64,000 nt of DNA. Source: Zestomonas carbonaria (GTDB taxonomy: Bacteria; Pseudomonadota; Gammaproteobacteria; Pseudomonadales; Pseudomonadaceae). Made by a program: the position numbers and the translations under genes. The stretch spans positions 1 to 64,000 of the forward strand of contig NZ_CAJFCI010000086.1 in assembly GCF_904061905.1 (NCBI RefSeq), given 5' to 3'. The notes below the pieces were generated by a model. That model was not told the DNA's origin. It searched no databases and worked only from the letters and a program-made list of their open reading frames with translations. Below are positions 21,105-29,959 of this stretch, piece by piece (the first letter of the stretch is position 1; each line of letters begins with the position of its first letter).

Positions 21105-22946
21105 TTATTGGCTATCCCCGGCGGAAGCGGCTTGTGCCGGCCGGGCTTCGGCCTTGTCGCTCTTGTGCCACCAGGTCATCAACCCGTAGTCGTACAGCGG
21201 CGTCTTGTCTGGATGGCCGAATTTGTTCCAGTAGGCGATGCGCCAGGTGTCCACGTAGTAGTTGGGGACCACGTAGAAGCCCCATTGCAGAGCGCGGTCG
21301 AGCGCGCGGGCGTGGGCGATCAGGCTTTGCCGCGAGTCGGCGCGGATCAGGCCTTCCACCAGTTGGTCGATGGCCGGGTCGCGCAGGCCGATGAGGTTGC
21401 GGCTGCCCGGGTTGTCGGCGCTGCTGGAGTGCCAGAACTCGCGCTGCTCGTTGCCCGGCGAATTGGACTGGCCCCAGGTGGCGCTGGTCATGTCGAAGTC
21501 GCGGTTGCGCAGGCGATTGACGAACTGCGAAGCGTCGACGCGGCGGATCTGCATGTCGATGCCGAGCTCGCTGAGGTTGCGCTTGTAGGGCAGCAGGATG
21601 CGTTCCATGTTGGTCTGGAACAGCATGAACTCGAAGGTCAGTGGTGTGCCATCCGGGCCGACCATGCGGTCGTTTTCGATGCGGTAGCCGGCCTCCTGAA
21701 GCAGTTGGTAGGCGCGTCGCTTCTGCTCGCGGATGATGCCGTCACCCTTGGTCACCGGCGGACGGTAGACCTCGGTGAGCACTTCCGGCGGCAACTGGTC
21801 GCGCAGCGGCTCGAGAATCTTCAGTTCTTCTTCGTCAGGCAACTGGTGGGCGGCCATCTCCGAGTTTTCGAAGAAGCTGCTGGTGCGTTTGTAGGCGCCG
21901 AAGAACAACTGTTTGTTCGACCATTCGAAATCGAACAGCAGGCCTATCGCCTCGCGCACGCGGCGGTCCTGGAAAATTGGCCGGCGGATGTTGAAGGCGA
22001 AGGCCTGCATGCCGACAGGATTGTGGTTGGGGAACGCCTCCTTGATCATCCGGCCGTCGCGTAGCGCGGCGGACTCATAACCGGTGGCCCAGTCCTTGGC
22101 GGAATACTCGAGGTTCAGGTCGAACTGGCCGCCCTTGAAGGCTTCCAGCCCAACCGACATGTCGCGATAGTAGTCGATCACGATGGCGTCGAAGTTGTAC
22201 TGGCCACGATTGACCGGCAGGTCCTGGCCCCACCAGTCCTTGACCCGCTCGTAGCGGATGGTGCGGCCGGATTCCAGCTTGGCGACCCGATAGGGGCCGC
22301 TGCCGAGCGGGGGCTCCAGGCTGGTCTTGGCGAAGTCGCGATTGGCCCACCAGTGTTTCGGCAGGATCTGCAGTTGGCCGAGGATCAGCGGTAGCTCGCG
22401 GTTGTTCTGGTGCTTGAAGTCGAAACGTATCTTCAGCGGATCCTCGATGACCACCTCGGAGACGTCCGCGTAGTAGTGGCGGTACATCGGGTCGCCGTGC
22501 TCGATCAGGGCCTCGAAGGTGAACTTCACGTCCTCGGCGGTGACGGGTTCTCCGTCATGGAAACGCGCCTTGGGGTTGAGGTGGAAGCGCACGTAGCTGT
22601 TGTCCGGGGCCTGTTCGATCTTTTCGGCCAGCAGACCGTATTCGGTGAAGGGTTCGTCCGGCGAGTGATAGGTCAGGCTGTCGTAGACCAGGCCGATCCG
22701 GCTCTCCACGTTGCCCTTGGGAATGAACGGGTTGAGGCTGTCGAAGCCGCCGTAGTTGGCCAGCCGCAACGTGCCTCCTTTCGGTGCGTCCGGGTTGACG
22801 TAGTCGAAGTGCTGGAAGTCGGCCGGATACTTGGGCGGCTCGCCGTACAGGGTGAGAGCGTGCTGCGGGGCGGCCTGGGCCAGACTGGTGAAGCCGAGCA
22901 ACAACAGGCTGGCGCCGTGGAGCAGGGCGCGCAGTGGATGGGTCAT
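21105..22946 (-). CDS. Periplasmic peptide-binding protein (YejA type), second copy
   Basis: A 613-residue extracellular solute-binding protein, family 5. The signal peptide MTHPLRALLHGASLLLLGFTSLAQA is followed by a mature start APQHALTLYGEPPKYPADF. The conserved blocks YVNPDAPKGGTLRLANYG, LGSGPYRVAKLE and VREAIGLLFDFEWSNK are shared with the upstream neighbour, so the two are tandem paralogs. The start overlaps the upstream stop by 4 bp (ATGA), which shows translational coupling; the open frame continues upstream to 23624 only as a shadow of the neighbour. Confidence 0.93.
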   Translation of the reverse strand: MTHPLRALLHGASLLLLGFTSLAQAAPQHALTLYGEPPKYPADFQHFDYVNPDAPKGGTLRLANYGGFDSLNPFIPKGNVESRIGLVYDSLTYHSPDEPFTEYGLLAEKIEQAPDNSYVRFHLNPKARFHDGEPVTAEDVKFTFEALIEHGDPMYRHYYADVSEVVIEDPLKIRFDFKHQNNRELPLILGQLQILPKHWWANRDFAKTSLEPPLGSGPYRVAKLESGRTIRYERVKDWWGQDLPVNRGQYNFDAIVIDYYRDMSVGLEAFKGGQFDLNLEYSAKDWATGYESAALRDGRMIKEAFPNHNPVGMQAFAFNIRRPIFQDRRVREAIGLLFDFEWSNKQLFFGAYKRTSSFFENSEMAAHQLPDEEELKILEPLRDQLPPEVLTEVYRPPVTKGDGIIREQKRRAYQLLQEAGYRIENDRMVGPDGTPLTFEFMLFQTNMERILLPYKRNLSELGIDMQIRRVDASQFVNRLRNRDFDMTSATWGQSNSPGNEQREFWHSSSADNPGSRNLIGLRDPAIDQLVEGLIRADSRQSLIAHARALDRALQWGFYVVPNYYVDTWRIAYWNKFGHPDKTPLYDYGLMTWWHKSDKAEARPAQAASAGDSQ

Positions 22947-24772
22947 GGGGCGTTCTCCGTAGGCTTCAGCCACCAGGCGCGCAGGCCCAGGGTATAGGGC
23001 GGCGTGGTGACGAAGGCGAACCGGTTGCGGTACGCCAGGCGGTGATAGTTGAGGTACCAGTTGGGAATGCTGTAGTGCTGCCAAAGCAAGACCCGGTCCA
23101 GGGCGCGGGCGGCGGCGATCTGCTCGTCGCGAGTCTGGGCGGAAAGCAGTTTGTTCAACAGTTGATCGACCACGGGGTCGGCTACGCCCGCATAGTTCTT
23201 GCTGCCTTTGACCTGAAGCTGGCTGGAATGGAAATACTGCCATTGTTCCAGGCCGGGGCTCAGGGTCTGCGGCAGGGTCATCAGCACCATGTCGTAATCG
23301 AAGTGATCGAGGCGTTGCTTGTACTGGGCGCGGTCCACCGTGCGCAGGCTGGCCTGGATGCCGATGCTGGCAAGGTTGGCGCTGTAGGGGCGGAGGATAC
23401 GCTCGAGACTGGGGTTGACCAGGAGTATCTCGAAACGGAATGGCTCGCCGCGACTGTTGACCAGTTGCTGGCCGGACAGCGTCCAGCCGGCCTCGCGCAA
23501 TAGACCGAGGGCGCGGCGCAAGGTTTCCCGGGGAATGCCACGGCCGTCGGTCTGCGGCAGGGTGAACGGTTCGGTGAACAACTGTGGCGGGAGCTGCTTG
23601 CGGTGAGGGGACAGCAGCAGCCATTCGTGCCCCTCGGGCTTGCCGGTGGCGCTGAACTCGCTGTTCGGGTAGTAGCTGCGACTACGAATGTAGGCGTCGT
23701 TGAACAGCGCGCGATTGCTCCACTCGAAATCGAACATCAACCCCAGCGCTTCGCGCACCCGGCGATCGACGAACACCGCGCGGCGCGTGTTCATGAACAG
23801 CGCCTGGGTCTGGGTGGGTATCTGGTGGGTGATCTCGGCGCGGATCACCGAGCCGCTCAACACGGCGGGAAAGCGATAGCCGCCGGCCCAGTTCTTCGCC
23901 CGATGCTCGATGTAGATGTCGAATTCGTTGGCCTTGAAGGCCTCGAAGGCGATGTCGTTGTCGCGATAGAACTCCACCTCGACGCGGTCGAAGTTGTATT
24001 TGCCGCGATTCACCGGCAGGTCCTTGCCCCACCAGTTCCTGACCCGCTCGAACACCAGCTCCCGGCCAGGCACCACCCTGGTGATCCGGTAGGGACCGCT
24101 GCCCAGCGGCGGCACGAAGGTGGTGGCCTTGAAGTCGCGATTCTTCCAGTAATGCTGCGGCAGGACCGGCAGCTCTCCGAGGCGCAGGATCAGCAGCGGG
24201 TTGCCGGCGCGCTTGAGCACGAAGCGGATGCGGTGGCGATTGAGGATGTCGACGCGCTTCACTTCCTGCAGGTTGGTCCGGTATTGCGGGTGACCGTCCT
24301 TGAGCAGCAGGCGGTAGGAGAAGGCGACATCGTAGGCGGTGATCGGCACGCCGTCGTGGAAGCGGGCCTCGGGGCGCAGGTTGAACACGACCCAACTGCG
24401 ATCCTCGCTGTATTCCACGCTCCTGGCGATCAGCCCATAGCTGGAGGCCGGTTCGTCGCCGGACGGATCGTACTGGCCAGTGCCGGCCATCAGTGTCTCG
24501 TTCAGCTCGCTCGCGCCGTACTGCAGGAAGTTCGCCGTGGCGGCCGGGCTGGTGCCCTTGAAGGTATAGGGGTTGAGGGTGTCGAAGGTGCCAAGCGCCA
24601 TCAGGCGCAGGGTCCCACCCTTGGGCGCGTCGGGATTGACCCAGTCGAAATGGGTGAAGGTGGCCGGGTACTTCAGTTCGCCGAACTGGGCATAACCGTG
24701 GCGTTCGGTAATGGAGGCCAGTGCGTCGAGACTGGAGACCAGGCTGAAGAGCAGCAGGAGCAGGGGACGCAT
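22943..24772 (-). CDS. yejA: Periplasmic peptide-binding protein (YejA type), first copy
   Basis: A 609-residue family 5 solute-binding protein with signal peptide MRPLLLLLFSLVSSLDALA. It shares the HFDWVNPDAPKGGTLRLMALG and PPLGSGPYRITRV blocks with the next gene. It is the first gene of the five-gene importer operon (binding protein, binding protein, permease, permease, dual ATPase). Having two binding proteins suggests a wider ligand range for one membrane complex. Confidence 0.93.
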   Translation of the reverse strand: MRPLLLLLFSLVSSLDALASITERHGYAQFGELKYPATFTHFDWVNPDAPKGGTLRLMALGTFDTLNPYTFKGTSPAATANFLQYGASELNETLMAGTGQYDPSGDEPASSYGLIARSVEYSEDRSWVVFNLRPEARFHDGVPITAYDVAFSYRLLLKDGHPQYRTNLQEVKRVDILNRHRIRFVLKRAGNPLLILRLGELPVLPQHYWKNRDFKATTFVPPLGSGPYRITRVVPGRELVFERVRNWWGKDLPVNRGKYNFDRVEVEFYRDNDIAFEAFKANEFDIYIEHRAKNWAGGYRFPAVLSGSVIRAEITHQIPTQTQALFMNTRRAVFVDRRVREALGLMFDFEWSNRALFNDAYIRSRSYYPNSEFSATGKPEGHEWLLLSPHRKQLPPQLFTEPFTLPQTDGRGIPRETLRRALGLLREAGWTLSGQQLVNSRGEPFRFEILLVNPSLERILRPYSANLASIGIQASLRTVDRAQYKQRLDHFDYDMVLMTLPQTLSPGLEQWQYFHSSQLQVKGSKNYAGVADPVVDQLLNKLLSAQTRDEQIAAARALDRVLLWQHYSIPNWYLNYHRLAYRNRFAFVTTPPYTLGLRAWWLKPTENAP

Positions 24773-24865
24773 CTGGCGGGGAATCCGATCCGTAGCAGCT
24801 TGGCGTTCTGGCGAGAGTAACAGCTTGTCCTGGCAGGAAAAAGCTGACCTGCTCTGTCCGACGGA

Positions 24866-26434
24866 TCAGCGATTGGTCAGATACAGCGTCAGGGTCTGGC
24901 CCGGTTTCAGGAATGTGCTGCTGTGCGGGTTCCAGTCCTGCAGGCGTTTCATCTCGACGTTGAAGCGCTTGGCGATCTGCGACATCGAATCGCCCTTGCG
25001 GACCTTGTAGTAGGTGACGTTCTGGCGTTGCCCGGCCTGGTTGGCCGCCAGGCTGGTCGAGCCGGCTGGCAGGCTGAGCACCTGGCCGACCTTCAGGCCG
25101 TAGCTGGACAGCTTGTTCAGCCGCTTGAGTTCGGCAACCGTGACGTTGTGGGCCTTGGCGATCTGCCACAGGTTGTCGCCAGGCTTGATCCGGTAGGTGC
25201 GGGATTTGCTGGTGCTGGCCCTGCTGGCGACCTGCGTCGCCGGCTGCTGAACCCGTTCGCCGGCGCGCAGCGGCAGGGTCAGGGTCTGGCCGGCACGCAG
25301 GTGGTTGCCGGAAAGGTGGTTGATCTCCTTCAGCTCCGCCACCGTCACCTGATGGCGCTTGGCGATCGCGTGCAGGCTGTCGCCGCTGCGGACCTTGTAT
25401 TCCTGCCAGTCCACCTTGAGATCCTGGGGCTTCAGCGTCGACAGGTTGGCGGTGAGTAGCTCGGCCTTGTCGACCGGTACCAGCAGGTGTTGCGGGCCGC
25501 CGTAGGTGATGCGCTTCTTGAAGGCGGGGTTGAGCTGGTACAGCTCGTCGGCGTCGACGTTCGCCAGGGCGGCGAGACGCGTCAGGTCCATGCGTTGCTT
25601 GATCTCGACCACTTCGAAATAGGGTTCGTTGGCGATCGGGTGGAGGTTGATGCCGTAGGCTTCGGGCGCATTCACCAACTGCGACAGAGCGAGCAGCTTG
25701 GGCACGTAGTCCTGGGTTTCCTGGGGCAGCGGCAGGTTCCAGTAGTCGGTCGGCAGGCCGAGTTTCTGGTTGCGCTCGATGGCCCGGCTGACAGTGCCTT
25801 CGCCGGCATTGTAGGCGGCCAGGGCGAGCAGCCAGTCACCGTTGAACATCTCGTGCAGGCGGGTCAGGTAGTCGAGCGCGGCGCTGGTCGAGGCGGTGAT
25901 GTCGCGGCGTCCGTCGTACCAGTTGGTCTGTTGCAGGTTGTAGTAGCGGCCGGTGGTGGGAATGAACTGCCAGAGCCCGGCGGCATGGCTGCGTGAATAG
26001 GCGAAGGGGTCGTAGGCACTTTCGATCACGGGCAGCAGCGCGAGCTCCAGCGGCATGTTGCGCTGTTCCAGGCTTTCCACCACGAAATGCACGTACAGGC
26101 TGCCGCGGCCGCTGACCGTCTCCAGGTAGGAGGGCTTGCTGGCGAACCACAGTCGCTGGCGCTCGATGCGCGGGTTGGTGTCGATCTCGTCCTGAAGCTT
26201 GAAGCCGGCGCGCATCCGGTCCCAGATGTCCTGCGGCGGTTCCGGTTCGGCGGCTTCGAGCCACTCGGGTTGCCGTTCGGGGGCGACGGCGCGAACGCTG
26301 TCCTGGCTGGGGGGCGCGACCTGGCTGCCCATGTTCTGGCAACCGGCCAGAACGAGGGCGAACGCCGCCAGAAGCACCCGTGCCGCCCGCACCGAGCCCT
26401 CTGTACTGCGCTTTTTAGAAGAATATGACCACAT
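24866..26434 (-). CDS. mltD: Membrane-bound lytic murein transglycosylase D
   Basis: A 522-residue outer-membrane lipoprotein: the lipobox LAGC ends at C32. The SLT domain follows, with catalytic E138 in PVIESAYDPFAYSRSHAAGLWQ and the AAYNAGEG block near 206-213. Three C-terminal LysM peptidoglycan-binding repeats lie at about 346-388, 414-456 and 475-518. It cleaves the MurNAc-GlcNAc bond to make 1,6-anhydro ends during wall remodelling. It is transcribed alone, with gloB on the same strand upstream. Confidence 0.95.
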   Translation of the reverse strand: MWSYSSKKRSTEGSVRAARVLLAAFALVLAGCQNMGSQVAPPSQDSVRAVAPERQPEWLEAAEPEPPQDIWDRMRAGFKLQDEIDTNPRIERQRLWFASKPSYLETVSGRGSLYVHFVVESLEQRNMPLELALLPVIESAYDPFAYSRSHAAGLWQFIPTTGRYYNLQQTNWYDGRRDITASTSAALDYLTRLHEMFNGDWLLALAAYNAGEGTVSRAIERNQKLGLPTDYWNLPLPQETQDYVPKLLALSQLVNAPEAYGINLHPIANEPYFEVVEIKQRMDLTRLAALANVDADELYQLNPAFKKRITYGGPQHLLVPVDKAELLTANLSTLKPQDLKVDWQEYKVRSGDSLHAIAKRHQVTVAELKEINHLSGNHLRAGQTLTLPLRAGERVQQPATQVASRASTSKSRTYRIKPGDNLWQIAKAHNVTVAELKRLNKLSSYGLKVGQVLSLPAGSTSLAANQAGQRQNVTYYKVRKGDSMSQIAKRFNVEMKRLQDWNPHSSTFLKPGQTLTLYLTNR

Positions 26435-26534
26435 TGGCTGGGCGGTTATTCCAGGCGAAAAGGTCGGGCGATTCTAGGAACCGCCCTTATGGTGGTCAAG
26501 TTTTGAGCGTTTTTCTGTGCGCTCGCGCGCACTG

Positions 26535-27314
26535 TCAGAACCGGTCCTTCCAGGCTCTCAGGCTGGCGAACACGGCGCTGGGCGCAGGCTCGAGCGGGCC
26601 GTCCCGCTCGTCGGCTTTTTTCGCCACGGCCGGTTCGTGGCTGCGCAGGAAGGGGTTGGTGGCCCGCTCCAGGGCGATGCTGGAGGGCAGGCTGATGCGT
26701 CCGGACGCGCGCCATTGGCTGACTTCGGCGAGACGCCGGGCGATATCCGGGTTGTCCGGCTCGACCGCCTGGGCGAAGCGCAGGTTGGACAGGGTGTATT
26801 CGTGGGTGCAGTAGACCTGGGTGTTGTCTGGCAGGGCGGCGAGGCGCGTCAGCGAGTCGTGCATCTGCGCCGGACTGCCCTCGAACAGCCGGCCGCAGCC
26901 GGCGGCGAACAGGGTGTCGCCGCAGAACAGCAGCGGCTGCCGGGTGTCGGAGTGGTAATAGGCGATGTGGCCGAGGGTATGTCCCGGCACTTCCATGATG
27001 TCGAAGCCAAGGCCGAGCACCTCGACATGGTCACCTTCGCCGAGCGCCACGTCGCGGCCGGGAATCCGCTCGTTGGCCGGCCCGTAGACGGTCGCCCCGG
27101 TGGCCTGCTTCAACTGTTCGACGCCGCCGACGTGGTCGAAGTGGTGGTGGGTGACCAGGATGTCGACGAGTTGCCAGCCCGGGTGCGCAGCGAGCCAGTC
27201 GAGCACTGGCGCGGCATCGCCGGGGTCGACGACGGCGCAGCGGCGGGCGGCAGTCTCCTGTAACAACCACAGATAGTTGTCGTTGAAGGCGGGCAGGGCA
27301 TCGATCTGTATCAT
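26535..27314 (-). CDS. gloB: Hydroxyacylglutathione hydrolase (glyoxalase II)
   Basis: A 259-residue metallo-beta-lactamase-fold enzyme that hydrolyses S-lactoylglutathione in methylglyoxal detoxification. The binuclear metal site is seen as THHHFDHVGG near residues 53-62, with further ligands in VPGHTLGHIAYY, FCGDTLFAAGCGRLFEG and THEYT. The start MIQIDALPAFNDNY is the family N-terminus. It diverges from the methyltransferase gene, with 68 bp between the starts. Confidence 0.96.
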   Translation of the reverse strand: MIQIDALPAFNDNYLWLLQETAARRCAVVDPGDAAPVLDWLAAHPGWQLVDILVTHHHFDHVGGVEQLKQATGATVYGPANERIPGRDVALGEGDHVEVLGLGFDIMEVPGHTLGHIAYYHSDTRQPLLFCGDTLFAAGCGRLFEGSPAQMHDSLTRLAALPDNTQVYCTHEYTLSNLRFAQAVEPDNPDIARRLAEVSQWRASGRISLPSSIALERATNPFLRSHEPAVAKKADERDGPLEPAPSAVFASLRAWKDRF

Positions 27315-27382
27315 GGCTAGAGTCGCTAAGCTGTAAACAATGAGGCATCTTAGGCGCAATGGTCGCCAGGCAGGTACTTGCT

Positions 27383-28141
27383 ATGACCGATTCCCTCTTT
27401 TCCGAAACCGATGCCGAACGACTGGCCCTGATCCGTGGCGCGCGCGCCTGGCTCGCGGGACCGCTCGGCCAGCAGTTGCTGGAGCAGGAGCGCCTGTTGC
27501 TGGATGAGGAGCTGGCGCGGCTGTTCGGTGGCTACCTGGTGCATTACGGGCCATCCCCCGAGCGGGCCATGGGAGCCGGGCAGATCCAGCGCCGGGTGCA
27601 CCTGGGCGCCAACCTGCCCGGTGTCGAGATCGTCTGCGAAGAACAGGCCTGGCCGCTCAGCGAGCATGCCGCCGACGTGGTGCTGCTGCAACACGGCCTG
27701 GATTTCTGTCTGTCGCCCCATGGCCTGCTGCGCGAAGCGGCCCGCTGCGTGCGGCCGGGAGGCCATCTGCTGATCCTCGGCATCAACCCCTGGAGTGCCT
27801 GGGGTACACGTCACTGGTTCGCCCGCGACGGTTTCCGCGACGCGCGCTGCATCGCCCCGGCGCGGATCGGCGACTGGCTCAACCTGCTCGGATTCGCGCT
27901 GGAGAAACGCCGCTTCGGGTGTTATCGTCCGCCGCTTTCCTCCGCCGTCTGGCAGTCGCGGTTGGCTCGCCTCGAACACTGGGGTGGACGCTGGCAGCAA
28001 CCGTTCGGTGCCGGCTTCTACCTGCTGGTGGCGCGCAAGATAGTGGTTGGCCTGCGCCCGTTGCGCCAACCGCAACGCGTGCCCATGGGCAAGCTGGTGC
28101 CGTTGCCGGTGGCCAAGATCAGTCGGCGGGATTCCGAATAG
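27383..28141 (+). CDS. SAM-dependent methyltransferase of unknown target
   Basis: A 252-residue class I methyltransferase, mostly of the Methyltransf_11 type. The SAM-site region is degenerate (RRVHLGANLPGVEIVCEEQAWPL), followed by ADVVLLQHGLDF and ARCVRPGGHLLILGINPWSAWG. The start MTDSLFSETDAER at 27383 is preferred over 27359. It sits in a conserved gloB-(methyltransferase)-rnhA-dnaQ neighbourhood seen in other Pseudomonas. The substrate is unknown, and nothing visible points to a small-molecule or RNA target. Confidence 0.85.
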   Translation: MTDSLFSETDAERLALIRGARAWLAGPLGQQLLEQERLLLDEELARLFGGYLVHYGPSPERAMGAGQIQRRVHLGANLPGVEIVCEEQAWPLSEHAADVVLLQHGLDFCLSPHGLLREAARCVRPGGHLLILGINPWSAWGTRHWFARDGFRDARCIAPARIGDWLNLLGFALEKRRFGCYRPPLSSAVWQSRLARLEHWGGRWQQPFGAGFYLLVARKIVVGLRPLRQPQRVPMGKLVPLPVAKISRRDSE

Positions 28142-28160
28142 TCACAGCCGAACCACGAGA

Positions 28161-28613
28161 ATGTCTGAATTGATCGAAATCTTCACCGACGGTGCCTGCA
28201 AGGGTAATCCCGGCCCGGGTGGCTGGGGGGCACTGCTCATCTATAAGGGCGTGGAAAAGGAGCTGTGGGGTGGCGAGGCGGAAACCACCAACAACCGCAT
28301 GGAGCTGACCGCTGCGATCCGCGCCCTGGCCGAGCTCAAGCGTACCTGCGAGGTGCGCCTGGTGACCGACTCCGAGTACGTGATGCGCGGCGTCCAGGAG
28401 TGGTTGCCGAACTGGAAGAAACGCGGCTGGAAGACGGCGGCCAAGCAACCGGTGAAGAACGCCGACCTTTGGCAGCAACTGGACGAGCAGGTCAATCGCC
28501 ACAAGGTGACTTGGGAATGGGTGCGCGGCCATACCGGACACGCCGGTAACGAACGCGCCGACCAACTGGCCAACCGTGGCGTGGATGAAGTGAGGAGAAG
28601 CAAGCATGCGTAG
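28161..28613 (+). CDS. rnhA: Ribonuclease HI
   Basis: A 150-residue enzyme that degrades the RNA strand of RNA-DNA hybrids. The carboxylate site is complete: D10 (IFTDGACKGN), E48 (NNRMELTAA), D70 (LVTDSEYV) and the C-terminal Asp in NERADQLAN. The start MSELIEIFTDG is preceded by ACGAG. It overlaps dnaQ by 8 bp, so the two replication genes are coupled. Confidence 0.97.
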   Translation: MSELIEIFTDGACKGNPGPGGWGALLIYKGVEKELWGGEAETTNNRMELTAAIRALAELKRTCEVRLVTDSEYVMRGVQEWLPNWKKRGWKTAAKQPVKNADLWQQLDEQVNRHKVTWEWVRGHTGHAGNERADQLANRGVDEVRRSKHA

Positions 28614-29346
28614 CGTGGTTCTGGATACCGAAACGACCGGTATGCCGGTCACCGATGGTCACCGCATCATCGAGATCGGTTGTGTCGAGCTGATGGGGCG
28701 ACGCCTGACCGGTAGGCATTTCCACGTCTATCTGCAACCGGATCGCGAGGTGGACGAAGGCGCCATCGCGGTGCACGGCATCACCAACGAATTCCTGGTT
28801 GGCAAGCCGCGTTTCCGTGAGGTCGCCGATGAATTCTTCGAGTTCATCAAGGATGCTCAACTGATCATCCACAACGCGGCGTTCGACGTCGGCTTCATCA
28901 ATAACGAGTTCGCTTTGCTGGGGCAGAGCGAGCGTGCCGATGTCAGCGATTACTGCTCGGTGCTCGATACCCTGCTGATGGCCCGCGAGCGCCATCCGGG
29001 GCAGCGCAACAACCTCGACGCCTTGTGCAAGCGCTATGGGGTCGACAACTCCGGTCGCGAACTGCACGGCGCATTGCTCGACGCCGAGATCCTCGCCGAC
29101 GTCTACCTGGCGATGACCGGTGGCCAGACCAGCCTGTCGCTGGCTGGCAACTCTTCCGATGGTGCAGGGTCCAGCGGTGCAGGGCAGGTCAGTGAGATCC
29201 GTCGTCTACCGGCCGACCGCGTGCGTACGCGGGTGCTTCAGGCCAGCGCCGAGGAACTGGCCGCGCATGCAGCGCGCCTGGCGGCTATCGAGAAGTCCGC
29301 CGGCGGACCGGCGCTGTGGGCGCGGTTGGAAACGGACACTCAATAA
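28606..29346 (+). CDS. dnaQ: DNA polymerase III epsilon subunit (3'-5' proofreading exonuclease)
   Basis: A 246-residue DEDDh exonuclease. Exo I is VLDTETTGM near residues 5-13, Exo II lies around HNAAFDVGFINNE, and Exo III is HGALLDAEILADVY. The C-terminal tail, with the Ala-rich EELAAHAARLAAIEK segment, is the part that binds the alpha subunit. It corrects replication errors. It overlaps rnhA by 8 bp and is followed by a long gene-free repeat region. Confidence 0.97.
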   Translation: MRSVVLDTETTGMPVTDGHRIIEIGCVELMGRRLTGRHFHVYLQPDREVDEGAIAVHGITNEFLVGKPRFREVADEFFEFIKDAQLIIHNAAFDVGFINNEFALLGQSERADVSDYCSVLDTLLMARERHPGQRNNLDALCKRYGVDNSGRELHGALLDAEILADVYLAMTGGQTSLSLAGNSSDGAGSSGAGQVSEIRRLPADRVRTRVLQASAEELAAHAARLAAIEKSAGGPALWARLETDTQ

Positions 29347-29393
29347 GGCCGAAAAAAGCGCTGGAGGCTGGACGAAAAAACGGTCAGCTTTTT

Positions 29394-29492
29394 GTAGGGT
29401 GTGCTGTGCGCACCGTTTACCCTGGCGCCAGCAGAGTGCTTTGCCGGAAACATGGATGTTGGCCTCGGATCGGTGCGCACGGCGCACCCTAC
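29394..29492. repeat. 99-bp element with GTAGGGTG...CACCCTAC ends
   Basis: The 22-nt ends beginning GTAGGGTGTGC and ending GGCGCACCCTAC are inverted repeats matching at 20 of 22 positions. About 55 bp of unique sequence lies between. Confidence 0.8.
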
Positions 29493-29548
29493 TCGAGAGT
29501 CCTCTGCGTGCTCCGGGTAGGGGGGCTTCAGCCCACCGTGGCACTTTT

Positions 29549-29628
29549 GTAGGAGCCAGCTTGCTGGCGATGCCTTGGGCGTTGTGGGGGATCGCGAGCA
29601 GAGAACTGGGCGTCCCCCTCGCTCCTAC
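29549..29628. repeat. REP-like unit GTAGGAGCCAGC... with degenerate partner
   Basis: GTAGGAGCCAGCTTGCTGGC at 29549 is identical to the first arm of the pair at 29896. The facing copy is degraded to a terminal GCTCCTAC at 29621-29628. Confidence 0.7.
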
Positions 29629-29637
29629 GTGTTTATT

Positions 29638-29713
29638 GGATTCCCGCGTGCGCGGGAATGACGGGGGATAGTCGAACCGTCATCCATCCTCGCGCACGCG
29701 GGGACCCAGTAAA
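29638..29713. repeat. Facing pair of CCCGCGnGCGCGGG repeats
   Basis: TTCCCGCGTGCGCGGGAATG and the facing CTCGCGCACGCGGGGACCCA, about 30 bp apart, belong to the same family as the copies at 87, 38933 and 57908. Confidence 0.75.
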
Positions 29714-29731
29714 CAACCATGGCCACGAGTC

Positions 29732-29798
29732 GCGCGCATGGCGCGCTCCTACAGGTCAGCATCGAGGCCATGTTTGTAGGAGCGGCCCATGGCTGCGA
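29732..29798. repeat. Facing pair with GCTCCTACA/TGTAGGAGC cores
   Basis: CATGGCGCGCTCCTACA and TGTAGGAGCGGCCCATG form an imperfect inverted repeat inside the mosaic. Confidence 0.6.
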
Positions 29799-29835
29799 AA
29801 AAGGGTTGACGTAGAAGGCGCATGGCCAGCCACGT

Positions 29836-29883
29836 AGCCCGGATGTAATCCGAGAGGACTTCCCTGGATTACATCCGAGTTAC
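29836..29883. repeat. Palindrome GTAGCCCGGATGTAATCC...
   Basis: CGGATGTAATCC faces GGATTACATCCG (perfect 12-bp arms) around a short loop. A further REP-like unit. Confidence 0.7.
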
Positions 29884-29895
29884 TGGTTCGCCTTT

Positions 29896-29959
29896 GTAGG
29901 AGCCAGCTTGCTGGCGATGCTTTTGCGTTGCCGGGGATCGCCAGCAAGCTGGCTCCTAC
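29896..29959. repeat. Perfect 23-bp inverted REP pair
   Basis: The arms at 29896-29918 and 29937-29959 start GTAGGAGCCAGC and end GCTGGCTCCTAC; they are perfect reverse complements over 23 bp with an 18-bp spacer. This is the best-preserved unit in the region. Confidence 0.85.

Noticed and set aside
22944..23624. N-terminal extension of the second YejA-type protein (839 residues)
   Set aside because: The extra part has no signal peptide and is only the shadow of the neighbour gene; a signal peptide and coupled ATGA start place the true start at 22946.
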